Assembly: GCA_035460165.1 (NCBI GenBank)
Contig: DATHWW010000023.1
Location: 74,991-138,990, forward strand
Length of the DNA stretch: 64,000 nucleotides
Direction: 5' to 3'
Source: MM2 sp035460165
GTDB taxonomy: Bacteria > Pseudomonadota > Gammaproteobacteria > Burkholderiales > Methylophilaceae
A program made the position numbers and the translations under genes. How positions within the stretch are numbered: the first letter of the stretch is position 1; the number at the start of each line of letters is the position of its first letter. The notes under the pieces were generated by a model that searched no databases, was not told the origin of the DNA, and saw only the letters and a program-made list of their open reading frames with translations. Shown one piece after another: positions 26,176 to 35,045 of this stretch.

Positions 26176-27381
26176 ATGCATAAGCGTTCGTCATTCCTCA
26201 TGTCGTTTGTATTGGCCAGCCTCGCGGCGCTGGCTCCATTTGCAATCGACACCTATCTGCCGGCTTTCCCCGCGATGGCTGACGATCTCGGGTCAACCAC
26301 GCTCGGCTTGCAGCAGAGCCTGACGGCATATTTGCTTCCTTATGCGGTGATGACGTTATGGCACGGTGCGATTTCCGATGCCATCGGCCGCCTGGCTGCG
26401 ATTCGTTGGGGATTGATTGTGTTTGCGCTGGCGTCCATTGGCTGCGTGCTGGCACCCAATGTCGAAACGCTGTGGTTTTTCCGTGCCCTGCAAGGCATTG
26501 CGGCAGGGGCCGGTAATGTCGTGGCGCGCGCGATGGTGCGCGATCTGTTCGAAGGCGTCGCGGCGCAGCGCGTAATGGCCCAAGTGCAAATGATCTTCGG
26601 CCTGGCGCCGGCGGTTGCGCCGATCATTGGTGGCTTGCTGCTTGGCATTCACTGGCAGGCAATTTTCATCTTCCTGTTTTTGTATGCGCTCGTGGTGTTG
26701 GCATCGGCCTATCGTTTTCTTCCCGAGACAGTGCCTGTCGAGCGTCGCGTGCCTTTGTCGGCGCATGCCGTAATGAACAGCTATCGGAAAATATTTTCCG
26801 ACCGAGAGTTTCGTCTGCTGGTTACCGCCTTTGGCTCGAATTTCGCGGGTTTTTTCATTTATGTTCTTGCCGCACCGGTATTCCTGATCGAACATCTTGG
26901 TTTGAACGAGCACCAATTCGGCATGATGTTCGTGCCGACGGTGCTCGGCATGGTGACTGGTTCGTGGTTCGCGCGGCATTATGCCGGCCGTTTTCCCGAA
27001 GCAACCATTTTGCGTCTGGCCTATGGGTGGATGGCGGGTGCGGTATTGTTCAATATCGCCATATGTTTCTGGGAGCCGGCTCAGCCCTTGCTCAATATTT
27101 TGCCGATTGCTTTATATAATGTCGGCATGGCATTCGCGATGCCGGTCTTGTCCGTGGCGGCATTGGATCGTCATCCTCGCCTGCGCGGCACTGCTGCCTC
27201 CGGGCAGGCGTTTATTCAAATGGTGTTGTCTACCGTCTCAGCCGGTTTGATCATCCCGTTGCTCTGGCATCATCCTCTAGGACTTGCGTTTGGTATGGCG
27301 GCTTATCTGCTGTTGGGATGGCTTAACGTCAGGAAATCCTCGCTCATGGAGCGAGTCGAGGTCGCAAGAGGGAATGAGTAA
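26176..27381 (+). CDS. MFS multidrug efflux transporter, Bcr/CflA family
   Basis: The 401-residue protein has 12 predicted membrane helices and the DHA1 signature near the N-terminus (APFAIDTYLPAFPAMADDLG) typical of Bcr/CflA exporters, plus the motif-A-like loop GAISDAIGRLAAI. It would export small molecules in exchange for protons. It is a single gene followed by an intrinsic terminator. The substrate cannot be predicted. Confidence 0.88.
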   Translation: MHKRSSFLMSFVLASLAALAPFAIDTYLPAFPAMADDLGSTTLGLQQSLTAYLLPYAVMTLWHGAISDAIGRLAAIRWGLIVFALASIGCVLAPNVETLWFFRALQGIAAGAGNVVARAMVRDLFEGVAAQRVMAQVQMIFGLAPAVAPIIGGLLLGIHWQAIFIFLFLYALVVLASAYRFLPETVPVERRVPLSAHAVMNSYRKIFSDREFRLLVTAFGSNFAGFFIYVLAAPVFLIEHLGLNEHQFGMMFVPTVLGMVTGSWFARHYAGRFPEATILRLAYGWMAGAVLFNIAICFWEPAQPLLNILPIALYNVGMAFAMPVLSVAALDRHPRLRGTAASGQAFIQMVLSTVSAGLIIPLLWHHPLGLAFGMAAYLLLGWLNVRKSSLMERVEVARGNE

Positions 27382-27477
27382 TGAAGAGTGGAGAGTCGGC
27401 GGATTGCGTCTGCGATGTCGGAGTTGCTCTATGAGCATGGCAAGGCTGTTGACGGTCAGATAAACGTATCCAGACGT

Positions 27478-27505
27478 AAAAAAGGAGGCGATTGCCTCCT
27501 TTTTT
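27478..27505. terminator. Bidirectional intrinsic terminator
   Basis: A perfect stem GGAGGC/GCCTCC with loop GATT is flanked by six A residues on the left and a T-run on the right, so it can end the MFS transcript on the plus strand and the ferredoxin transcript on the minus strand. Confidence 0.9.
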
Positions 27506-27524
27506 ATTGCCCGATTGGCTTTGT

Positions 27525-27848
27525 TTACTCTACGAGAAGGCCGCGCTTGCCGGCCTTGCCGTTGCTGTCGTCCGCGTCCGGCAGCGGATCCTTCTTGCTG
27601 GTGATTGTCGGCCAGACTTTGGCGAGGCGGGCATTCAGCTCGATATATTCCTGCTGGTCGGCCGGCACGTCGTCCTCAGCGAAAATCGCTTCGGCCGGGC
27701 ACTCCGCGACACATAGCGTGCAGTCGATGCACTCGTCCGGGTCGATGGCAAGGAAATTGGGGCCTTCGACGAAGCAATCCACCGGACATACGTCCACGCA
27801 ATCGGTGTACTTGCATTGGATACAGTTTTCGGTAACGACGTAAGTCAT
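27525..27848 (-). CDS. fdxA: 7Fe (3Fe-4S/4Fe-4S) ferredoxin FdxA
   Basis: The 107-residue protein has CIQCKYTDCVDVCPVDCF (residues 9-26) and CIDCTLCVAECP (about 40-51), the pattern of Azotobacter-type FdI ferredoxins with one [3Fe-4S] and one [4Fe-4S] cluster, and the FVEGPNFLAIDPDECI linker. It is a low-potential electron carrier. It lies 60 bp after cysN on the same strand; it could donate electrons to the sulfite reductase upstream, but that is only positional inference. Confidence 0.93.
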   Translation of the reverse strand: MTYVVTENCIQCKYTDCVDVCPVDCFVEGPNFLAIDPDECIDCTLCVAECPAEAIFAEDDVPADQQEYIELNARLAKVWPTITSKKDPLPDADDSNGKAGKRGLLVE

Positions 27849-27908
27849 GATCTACTCCAGAAATTTAGCCTGATATTTTATCAGATTGATATTTGCATTC
27901 CCAGCCGC

Positions 27909-29195
27909 TCAGACGGCCATGCCGGCGCCGACGGTGTTGTTGGTGCTTTCGTCGATGACGATGAAAGCGCCCGTGGCACGGTTGTCGGCATAGGAATCCA
28001 CGCTCAGCGGTTGAGCCAGGCGGAAGCTGATCTTGGCGATGTCGTTCATGCCCAGACCTTGTACCGACTGCTGTTCCAGCGTGTTCACGTCAATACGGTA
28101 TTCGATGGCGCCGACCTTGGCTTTCGATTCGCGTGTGGTGTGGCGGATGATGTAGGTACGGGCCGGCGAGAGCGGTGTTTCCGACAGCCAGCACAGCATG
28201 GCATCGAGTTGTTTTACCGGCTCCTTGGCCTCGCTGCTCTTGACGATCATGTCCCCGCGCGAAATGTCGATCTCGTCCTCCAGCAGCAGGGTGACCGATT
28301 GCTCGTGAATCGCACTATCCAGTTTGTCATTGCCGAGGAGGATGGCCTTGAGCTTGCTGGAACGGCCGGACGGCAGCACGGTGACGGCGTCGCCGACGGC
28401 AATTTCGCCGGATTCCACGCGGCCCATGAAGCCGCGGAAATCGTGCAGTTCAGGATTGTCTGAGGCCTGCGGACGGCACACGTACTGTACCGGGAAGCGG
28501 AAGCTCTCGGCCTTTTCGGTGTGCGCGGCGGGAACTGCTTCTAGCACGTCGAGCAGGGTGGGGCCGTCGTACCAGTTCATCGCATCGCTGCGATCCACGA
28601 TCATGTCGCCGTTCAAGGCGGACAGCGGAATGAAGCGGATATCGTGGTCCGCGCGCTGCAGGCCGATTTCTTTCGCAAACGCCAGGTAATCGGCGCGGAT
28701 ACGCTCGAACACGGCCTGGTCGTAGTCCACCAGATCCATCTTGTTCACCGCGACGACGATGTGCGGAATGCCGACCAGATGCGCGAGGAAGGAGTGGCGG
28801 CGCGTCTGCGTCAGCACGCCCTTGCGCGCGTCGATCAGAATGATCGCGAGGTTGGCGGTCGAAGCCGCCGTTACCATGTTGCGCGTGTACTGCTCGTGCC
28901 CCGGTGCATCGGCGATGATGTACTTGCGCGTGCCGGTGCTGAAGTAGCGGTAGGCCACGTCGATGGTAATGCCTTGCTCGCGCTCCGCCTGCAAGCCGTC
29001 GGTCAGCAGCGAAAGGTCGACCGCTTCCATGCCACGCTTCTTGGAGGTCTTTTCGATCTGCGTCAGCGTGTCGGCGAGGATGGTCTTGGTGTCGAATAGC
29101 AGGCGGCCGATCAGCGTGCTCTTGCCGTCGTCGACGCTGCCGCAGGTCATGAAGCGCAGCAGGCCGTTGTCCTGAGGGGTCATGGGGGCGTTCAT
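27909..29195 (-). CDS. cysN: Sulfate adenylyltransferase subunit 1 (GTPase)
   Basis: A 428-residue EF-Tu-like GTPase with P-loop GSVDDGKSTLIGRLL, switch motif DAPGHEQYTRNM and NKMD. With CysD it makes APS from sulfate and ATP, using GTP hydrolysis to drive the reaction. There is no fused APS kinase domain, in line with an APS-type reductase next door. Its start shares one base with the cysD stop. Confidence 0.95.
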   Translation of the reverse strand: MNAPMTPQDNGLLRFMTCGSVDDGKSTLIGRLLFDTKTILADTLTQIEKTSKKRGMEAVDLSLLTDGLQAEREQGITIDVAYRYFSTGTRKYIIADAPGHEQYTRNMVTAASTANLAIILIDARKGVLTQTRRHSFLAHLVGIPHIVVAVNKMDLVDYDQAVFERIRADYLAFAKEIGLQRADHDIRFIPLSALNGDMIVDRSDAMNWYDGPTLLDVLEAVPAAHTEKAESFRFPVQYVCRPQASDNPELHDFRGFMGRVESGEIAVGDAVTVLPSGRSSKLKAILLGNDKLDSAIHEQSVTLLLEDEIDISRGDMIVKSSEAKEPVKQLDAMLCWLSETPLSPARTYIIRHTTRESKAKVGAIEYRIDVNTLEQQSVQGLGMNDIAKISFRLAQPLSVDSYADNRATGAFIVIDESTNNTVGAGMAV

Positions 29196-30130
29196 CAGAA
29201 ATAGCCTTCCTTCTTGCGTTGTTCCATCGAAGCGTCGGAGGTCTGGTCGTCCAGACGCGTCGCGCCGCGCTCGGTAATAGTGGTGGTGGCGGTTTCCAGC
29301 ACGATCTTGGCGACGTTGTCGGCGTCGGACGGGACTGGGGCCGTGCAGGTGATGTCGCCAACGGTGCGGAAGCGCACCTGCATGTCGATGATTTCTTCGC
29401 CGGGCTTGGGCTGGTTGATGATTTCACCGCTGGCCAAGGGCACATTGACCGGTACGATGGCGCCGCCGCGCAGCACTACATCGCGTTGGTGCGCGAAATA
29501 GATGTTCGGCAGCTCCAAGCCTTCGCGCTCGATGTACTGCCATACGTCCATCTCGGTCCAGTTGGAGATCGGGAAGGCGCGGATGTTCTCGCCGCGATGC
29601 GAACGGGCGTTGTACAGATTCCACAGTTCGGGGCGCTGGTTCTTCGGATCCCATTGGCCGAACTCGTCGCGGAAACTCATGATGCGTTCCTTGGCGCGGG
29701 CCTTTTCCTCGTCGCGGCGGGCGCCGCCGATGCAGGCATCGAACTCGAATTCGGTAATGGCTTCCAGCAGCGTCACGGACTGGTGCTTGTTGCGCGATTC
29801 GCCTTCATGCTTGAGCACCACAGTGCCGCGCTTCATCGAGTCTTCCACCGAGCGCACGATCAGGCGCTCACCCAGTTCGGCGGCGCGCTTGTCGCGGAAT
29901 TCGACCACTTCCTTATAGTTATGGCCGGTGTCGATGTGCATCAGCGGGAAAGGGAACTTACCCGGACGGAACGCCTTTTCGGCAAGGCGCAGCATGCAGA
30001 TAGAATCCTTGCCGCCCGAGAACAGCAGCACCGGGCGTTCGCATTGGCCGGCGACTTCGCGCATGATGTGGATGGCTTCGGCCTCGAGCCAATCCAGATG
30101 GGATAGGGTTTGACGTGTCAAGGTGTTCAT
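29195..30130 (-). CDS. cysD: Sulfate adenylyltransferase subunit 2
   Basis: The 311-residue protein has the PP-loop SGGKDSICML near residue 40 and CIGGARRDEEKARAKER, both standard in CysD, the nucleotidyl-transfer subunit of ATP sulfurylase. Start overlaps the cysH stop by four bases (ATGA), and it is coupled to cysN. It acts in the cytosol as a CysDN complex. Confidence 0.96.
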   Translation of the reverse strand: MNTLTRQTLSHLDWLEAEAIHIMREVAGQCERPVLLFSGGKDSICMLRLAEKAFRPGKFPFPLMHIDTGHNYKEVVEFRDKRAAELGERLIVRSVEDSMKRGTVVLKHEGESRNKHQSVTLLEAITEFEFDACIGGARRDEEKARAKERIMSFRDEFGQWDPKNQRPELWNLYNARSHRGENIRAFPISNWTEMDVWQYIEREGLELPNIYFAHQRDVVLRGGAIVPVNVPLASGEIINQPKPGEEIIDMQVRFRTVGDITCTAPVPSDADNVAKIVLETATTTITERGATRLDDQTSDASMEQRKKEGYF

Positions 30131-30852
30131 TTCGTAGTCTCAAACTTGATAGGCGTTACTGCGCTGGCATTTTTGACGTGCAGGCCGCATTCCTTGCCGG
30201 CTTCGTCTTCCCACCACCAGCGCCCGGCGCGGACGTCTTCGCCCACGGCGATGGCGCGGGTGCAAGGCGCACAGCCGATGCTGGGGTAGTGTTTGTCGTG
30301 GAGCGCATTATACGGCACGTTATTAGCGCGGATGTACTCCCACACTTCCTTCTCGGTCCAGTCCGCAAGCGGGTTGAACTTGGTCAGGCCGTGGTCGGCG
30401 TCGTATTCCTCGACCGGCATTTCGGCGCGAGTGACTGCCTGCTGGCGGCGCATGCCGGTGATCCAGGCTTTTTGCCCGGCCAGCGCGCGCTTCAAGGGCT
30501 CGACCTTGCGGATGCCGCAGCAGGCCTTGCGTAGATCCACGCTATTGTAGAAAGCGTTGATACCATTGGCCTGCACGTATTGCTGGATCGCTTCGGCTTG
30601 CGGGTAGAACACGCGCAACTCGATCTTGTCGCCGTAGGTTTCCTGCACCTTGGCTAGCAGATCGTAGGTCTCGGGATTGAGACGGCCGGTATCCAGCGAA
30701 AAAATGCTGATAGCCGGCGCATATTTGGCGACGAGATCGGTCAGCACCATGTCTTCCGCGCCCAAACTGCTGGCGAGGGTGGCCGGGTTGAATTTGTCCT
30801 GGATGCGTTCCAGCAATACCGCGGCTGCGGCGATTTTGGCATCCAGCTCCAT
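30127..30852 (-). CDS. cysH: Adenylyl-sulfate (APS-type) reductase
   Basis: The 241-residue product from the ATG at 30850-30852 contains IFSLDTGRLNPETYDL, CCGIRKVEPLKRAL, then CAPCTRAI and the catalytic ECGLH near the C-terminus. The CC...CxxC pattern binds a [4Fe-4S] cluster and marks the APS reductase branch, so APS is reduced directly to sulfite and no APS kinase is needed. A longer frame reaching 30936 is open but overlaps the upstream gene and has no family similarity. It starts in a TAATG overlap with the DUF934 gene. Confidence 0.92.
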   Translation of the reverse strand: MELDAKIAAAAVLLERIQDKFNPATLASSLGAEDMVLTDLVAKYAPAISIFSLDTGRLNPETYDLLAKVQETYGDKIELRVFYPQAEAIQQYVQANGINAFYNSVDLRKACCGIRKVEPLKRALAGQKAWITGMRRQQAVTRAEMPVEEYDADHGLTKFNPLADWTEKEVWEYIRANNVPYNALHDKHYPSIGCAPCTRAIAVGEDVRAGRWWWEDEAGKECGLHVKNASAVTPIKFETTK

Positions 30853-31514
30853 TAATCTACCTCGTCTTCGCGGCCGGCCGGAGCGCGATAGGCCGCTGCT
30901 GCTTGCGCGGCGGCGACACGCATGTGGCGGCGCCACACCGGCAGCGGATTATCCACCGCTCCTTGATAGGGCTCGGAAAAGTCGCGCAGACTGGCCAGTG
31001 CATCCTCGGCGGAACGGTCGGCACGGATCGCGAAGGCGTCGAAGCCGCAGCGTTTCATGTAATACAGTTGGTCGCGCAGCACGTCGCCGATGGCGCGGAT
31101 CTCGTTTTTGTAACCGTAGCGCGTACGCAGCATGGTAGCGATGGTAAAGCCGCGGCCGTCCGCGAAACGCGGGAAGCTGACGGCGATGACCGGCACGCTG
31201 TTGATGTCGTCTACGCTGGCGACCAAATCTTCGATCAGTTCGAAGGTTTCCAGCCAGATGCCGAGTTCGCCTGCCGCGAGACGCGGAGCGAGCGTATCCT
31301 TGCGCGCTTGCCATATGACCAGCGGCACGATGACCTTGCCGGCGGGAACGACGGTATCTTCGATCTGCGCCGCAGTGGCGGCTTCTTCCCCGGTCAGCTT
31401 GAAAATCACCACCTTGCCGGCCTGCTTGCGCACCGCTTCCTCGGCGGGTGCGGGCAACTGCACGACGGTCCAGCCGTCCTTGACGACAGCATTGTTGCGG
31501 ATCAGCTTAGACAT
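30852..31514 (-). CDS. DUF934 protein of the sulfate-assimilation operon
   Basis: A 220-residue protein with the DUF934 segment FPRFADGRGFTIATMLRTRYGYKNEIRAIGDVLRDQLYYMKRCGFDAFAIR. DUF934 genes are regularly placed between cysI and cysH in beta- and alphaproteobacteria and are thought to assist sulfite reduction, but no reaction is established. It overlaps cysI by eight bases and cysH by one, so tight coupling is expected. Confidence 0.85.
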   Translation of the reverse strand: MSKLIRNNAVVKDGWTVVQLPAPAEEAVRKQAGKVVIFKLTGEEAATAAQIEDTVVPAGKVIVPLVIWQARKDTLAPRLAAGELGIWLETFELIEDLVASVDDINSVPVIAVSFPRFADGRGFTIATMLRTRYGYKNEIRAIGDVLRDQLYYMKRCGFDAFAIRADRSAEDALASLRDFSEPYQGAVDNPLPVWRRHMRVAAAQAAAAYRAPAGREDEVD

Positions 31515-33183
31515 GGGCGGTCTCCTTCTTTTCGCCGGTGTAGACGTGCTCCTTGAACGGTGCGACGCCGATGCGGCGCACGGTGTCGATAAAGCGTTCC
31601 TCGTCGTTGCGTTGCGAAATATAGGTTTCGATCAGTTTCTCGACCACACCCGGCACTTCGTCGGCCGCAAAGGATGGGCCGATGACGGTGCCAATGCTGG
31701 CGGAGTTGCCCTGGTTGCCGCCGATGGTGATCTGGTACCACTCGGAGCCGTCCTTGTCGACACCCAGCACGCCGATGTGGCCGACGTGGTGGTGGCCGCA
31801 GGAGTTCATGCAGCCGGAGATATTGAGGTCCAGGTCGCCGATGTCGTGCAGGTAGTCGAGGTCGTCGAACTTCTCCTGGATCGCCTGTGCGATCGGGATG
31901 CTCTTGGCGTTGGCCAGCGAGCAGAAGTCGCCACCCGGGCAGCAGACGATGTCGGTCAGGAGACCGATGTTCGGCGTGGCGAAGCCGATGCCTACGGCTT
32001 CCTGCCACAACTGGTACAGGTCGGATTTCTTTACGTCAGCCAGGATCAGGTTCTGCTCGTGCGACACGCGCAACTCGCCAAAGCTGTAGCGGTCGGCAAG
32101 GAAAGCGACGCTGTCCATCTGGTCTGCGGTCGCATCGCCTGGGGCGATGCCTGTCGGCTTGAGCGACAGCGTTACCGCGCGATAGCCCGGCACCTTGTGT
32201 GCATGCACATTGCGCTTGACCCAGTTGGCGAAAGCGCGGTCGGAGGCAATCTTTGCATCGAAATCGGCAACGTCATCGCTCAGGGTGTCGTAGGTATGGC
32301 CCTGGAAGAAACTGGCGACGCGATCGAGCTCGTCCTGGGTGATGGTGGACGGGCTGTCCTGAATATGCGCCCATTCTTCCTCGACCTGGCGTGCGAATTC
32401 TTCGGCACCCAGCGACTTCACCAGAATCTTGATCCGCGCCTTGAAAGCGTTGTCGCGGCGGCCATAGCGGTTGTATACGCGCAGGATGGCTTCGCAATAG
32501 CTCAGCATGTGCTGCCACGGCAGGTGCTTGCGGATCATGCTGCCGATGACCGGCGTACGGCCCATGCCGCCGCCGACCCAGACTTCCAGCGCAACTTGCC
32601 CTTGATCGTCGAGATAGAAGCCGAGGCCGATGTCATGCATCTGAATGACGGCGCGATCGGATTCGGCGCCATTGACGGCGATCTTGAACTTGCGCGGCAG
32701 ATAGGCGAACTCGGGGTGGAAGGTGCTCCACTGGCGCAGGATTTCCGCGTAAGGGCGCGCATCCACTACTTCATCCGGGGCGACGCCGGCAAACTGGTCG
32801 GTGGTGATGTTGCGCACGCAACTGCCGGAGGTCTGGATGCCGTGCATCTGCACCGTCGCCAGTTCCGCGAGGATATCCGGCACGCGTTCCAGCGCCGGCC
32901 AGTTGAACTGGACATTCTGGCGCGTGGAGAAATGCGCGTAGCCGCGGTCGTAGACGCGGGCGATATGCGCCAGCTTGCGCAGCTGTTTCGAGGCCAGCAG
33001 GCCATAAGGAATGGCGATGCGCAGCATGGGCGCATGACGCTGGATATAAAGGCCGTTTTGCAGACGCAGCGGGCGGAACTCGTCATCGCTCAGTTCGCCG
33101 GCCAGATAGCGCCGGGTCTGATCGCGATATTGCGCCACGCGTTCGTCAACAATCCGTTGGTCGATGTCGTCGTAGATATACAT
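31507..33183 (-). CDS. cysI: Sulfite reductase hemoprotein (CysI-type; nitrite/sulfite reductase family)
   Basis: The 558-residue protein carries the siroheme/[4Fe-4S] ligands in CCPGGDFCSLANAKS (near residue 405) and NISGCMNSCGHHHVGHIG (near 450), and the N-terminal LRIAIPYGLLASKQLRKLAHIARVYD substrate-binding half. It reduces sulfite to sulfide. There is no CysJ flavoprotein gene nearby, so electrons may come from a ferredoxin. A nitrite reductase of the same family is the alternative, but the cys context favours sulfite. The 688-codon plus-strand frame over it is a shadow. Confidence 0.9.
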   Translation of the reverse strand: MYIYDDIDQRIVDERVAQYRDQTRRYLAGELSDDEFRPLRLQNGLYIQRHAPMLRIAIPYGLLASKQLRKLAHIARVYDRGYAHFSTRQNVQFNWPALERVPDILAELATVQMHGIQTSGSCVRNITTDQFAGVAPDEVVDARPYAEILRQWSTFHPEFAYLPRKFKIAVNGAESDRAVIQMHDIGLGFYLDDQGQVALEVWVGGGMGRTPVIGSMIRKHLPWQHMLSYCEAILRVYNRYGRRDNAFKARIKILVKSLGAEEFARQVEEEWAHIQDSPSTITQDELDRVASFFQGHTYDTLSDDVADFDAKIASDRAFANWVKRNVHAHKVPGYRAVTLSLKPTGIAPGDATADQMDSVAFLADRYSFGELRVSHEQNLILADVKKSDLYQLWQEAVGIGFATPNIGLLTDIVCCPGGDFCSLANAKSIPIAQAIQEKFDDLDYLHDIGDLDLNISGCMNSCGHHHVGHIGVLGVDKDGSEWYQITIGGNQGNSASIGTVIGPSFAADEVPGVVEKLIETYISQRNDEERFIDTVRRIGVAPFKEHVYTGEKKETAHV

Positions 33184-33207
33184 GGTATGAGTACTTAGTA
33201 AAAACCG

Positions 33208-33990
33208 TTACAGAACAAATTTGAAACCGATCAGCATCAATACGCCGGCCAGAACCGGTCGCAAGACGTGCTCGGGGATTTTTGCGCTCAGGTGGCTGCC
33301 TAACCAGATACCGGGCAGGGAGCCTATTAGCAGGCTGCCGAGCAGCGTGAAATCGACATGGCCGAGCTGCCAGTGACCGAAGCCGGCAAGCGCCGTCAAC
33401 GGAATGGCATGTGCCAGGTCGGTACCGACGACTTTCAGGGTGGAAAGCCTCGGGTACAGAAACAGCAGGGCAACCGTGCCCAGAGCGCCTGCGCCGACGG
33501 ATGACAGCGTCACCAGTGCGCCGAGGATCAGTCCTGTCACCACTGTGGCCGGAGCCTGCAAATGATGAAATCGTCCCGGAACATGCTCTTCGCTGGTTTT
33601 TCCGGCCTTCTGCAGCTTGGCGCGAAAGATCAGCGCGAGCGCGGTCAGAATCAATGCGATACCCAGCGAAAAGGTAATCACATGGGTAATCTCCTTGCCG
33701 ATCTTCGCGTAGTGGTTGAGCACGAACAAAGTCGCGACCGAGGCCGGCAGGCTGCCTGCAGCCAGCAAGCCGACAATGCGCCATTCCACGGATTTATGGT
33801 TGCCGTGATGCACGAACACGCCGCCGGTCTTGGTGATCGCGGCGAACAGCAGGTCGGTGCCGACCGCCACAACTGGTTTGAAACCAAAGAGGAATACCAG
33901 CAGTGGCGTCATCAGCGAGCCGCCGCCGACGCCTGTCACGCCAACCAGCAAGCCAACCAGAAAACCGGAAATGATAAAACCGAAGTCCAC
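33208..33990 (-). CDS. TSUP family (TauE/SafE) sulfite or sulfur-compound transporter
   Basis: About eight membrane helices and two copies of the TSUP pattern (GFLVGLLVGVTGVGGGSLMTPLL and LGALVTLSSVGAGALGTVALLF) identify the family. A GTG at 33988-33990 starting VDFGFIISGF places the first helix at the N-terminus; an ATG at 34071 would add 27 residues that run into the cysB promoter and is less likely. First gene of the cysI-DUF934-cysHDN group, 24 bp before cysI, and divergent from cysB. It may export excess sulfite or import a sulfur anion. Confidence 0.82.
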   Translation of the reverse strand: MDFGFIISGFLVGLLVGVTGVGGGSLMTPLLVFLFGFKPVVAVGTDLLFAAITKTGGVFVHHGNHKSVEWRIVGLLAAGSLPASVATLFVLNHYAKIGKEITHVITFSLGIALILTALALIFRAKLQKAGKTSEEHVPGRFHHLQAPATVVTGLILGALVTLSSVGAGALGTVALLFLYPRLSTLKVVGTDLAHAIPLTALAGFGHWQLGHVDFTLLGSLLIGSLPGIWLGSHLSAKIPEHVLRPVLAGVLMLIGFKFVL

Positions 33991-34103
33991 GCGAATATCT
34001 CGAAAAAAGCTCAGACAGGCACTATAACAGGAAAAAATGTCAACAAAATAATATGTTATTCTAGAAACCACTACTTTGGTTATATAGATATAAGGAGTCG
34101 TCC

Positions 34104-35036
34104 ATGAAGCTTCATCAACTCCGCTATATCCGCGAGGTCGCGCGCCAGGGCCTTAATGTATCGCTGGCCGCCGAGGCTCTGCATACCTCCCAGCCTGGCG
34201 TCAGCAAACAAATCCAGTTGCTGGAGGAAGAGCTCGACCTGCAAATCTTCAAGCGCAACGGCAAGCGCCTCATTGGCATTACCGAGCCGGGGCGCATAAT
34301 CCTCGAGCGCGCCGAGCAGGTGCTGCGCGAAATGGAAAACATCCGGCGCGTCGGCGAGGAGTTCTCCCACGACGACAGCGGCAGCATGACCATCGCCACC
34401 ACCCACACCCAGGCGCGTTACCGCCTGCCGCCGGCGGTCACCGGCTTCATCGAGCAATACCCGGGCGTGCGACTGACCATCCATCAGGGCAGCCCTTCTC
34501 AAGTGGCGGAGCAGGTTGTATCCGCCGAGGCAGACATCGGCATCGCCACCGAAGCCATCACCGACTACCCGGAGTTGGTATGTCTGCCGTGCTATCAGTG
34601 GAACCGCTGCGTGGTCGTGCCCAAGGAGCATCCGCTGCTGACCGACGTACCGCTGACGCTGGAAAAGATCGCGCGCTACCCGGTGGTCACCTACGACTTC
34701 GCTTTTACCGGCGGTTCGCTGATGACGCGTACCTTCGCCGAGAAGGGGCTGCACCCTAATTTTGTGCTGACCGCGATCGACGCCGACGTGATCAAGACCT
34801 ATGTCACGCTCGGCCTCGGTATCGGTCTTCTAGCGAAGATGGCCTACGATCCGGAGCGCGACATGGGGCTCGAAATGATCGACGCGAGCCACTTGTTTCC
34901 GCCCAGCACCACTTATATCGGTATCCGTCGCGATTCCTACCTGCGCGGCTACATGTACGGCTTTATCCAGATGCTGGCACCGCATCTCGATCGCAGGGCG
35001 GTGAATGCGGCGCTCAAGCAATCTTCCAAGGATTAA
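34104..35036 (+). CDS. cysB: LysR-type regulator of sulfur assimilation, CysB family
   Basis: The 310-residue protein starts MKLHQLRYIREVARQGLN, with the CysB-type HTH (LAAEALHTSQPGVSKQIQLLEEEL, residues 19-42) and an effector domain containing TTHTQARYRLP and YDFAFTGGS, typical of CysB/Cbl. CysB binds N-acetylserine or thiosulfate/sulfate and activates cys genes. It is divergent from the TSUP-cys operon over about 110 bp, where its operators should lie. Ribosome site AAGGAG. Confidence 0.93.
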   Translation: MKLHQLRYIREVARQGLNVSLAAEALHTSQPGVSKQIQLLEEELDLQIFKRNGKRLIGITEPGRIILERAEQVLREMENIRRVGEEFSHDDSGSMTIATTHTQARYRLPPAVTGFIEQYPGVRLTIHQGSPSQVAEQVVSAEADIGIATEAITDYPELVCLPCYQWNRCVVVPKEHPLLTDVPLTLEKIARYPVVTYDFAFTGGSLMTRTFAEKGLHPNFVLTAIDADVIKTYVTLGLGIGLLAKMAYDPERDMGLEMIDASHLFPPSTTYIGIRRDSYLRGYMYGFIQMLAPHLDRRAVNAALKQSSKD

Positions 35037-35045
35037 GAGCAAGCT

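Noticed and set aside
31132..33198. 688-codon open frame on the plus strand over cysI
   Set aside because: It is antisense to a clear sulfite reductase with siroheme and cluster ligands; long antisense frames are common in high-GC DNA and this one shows no domain.
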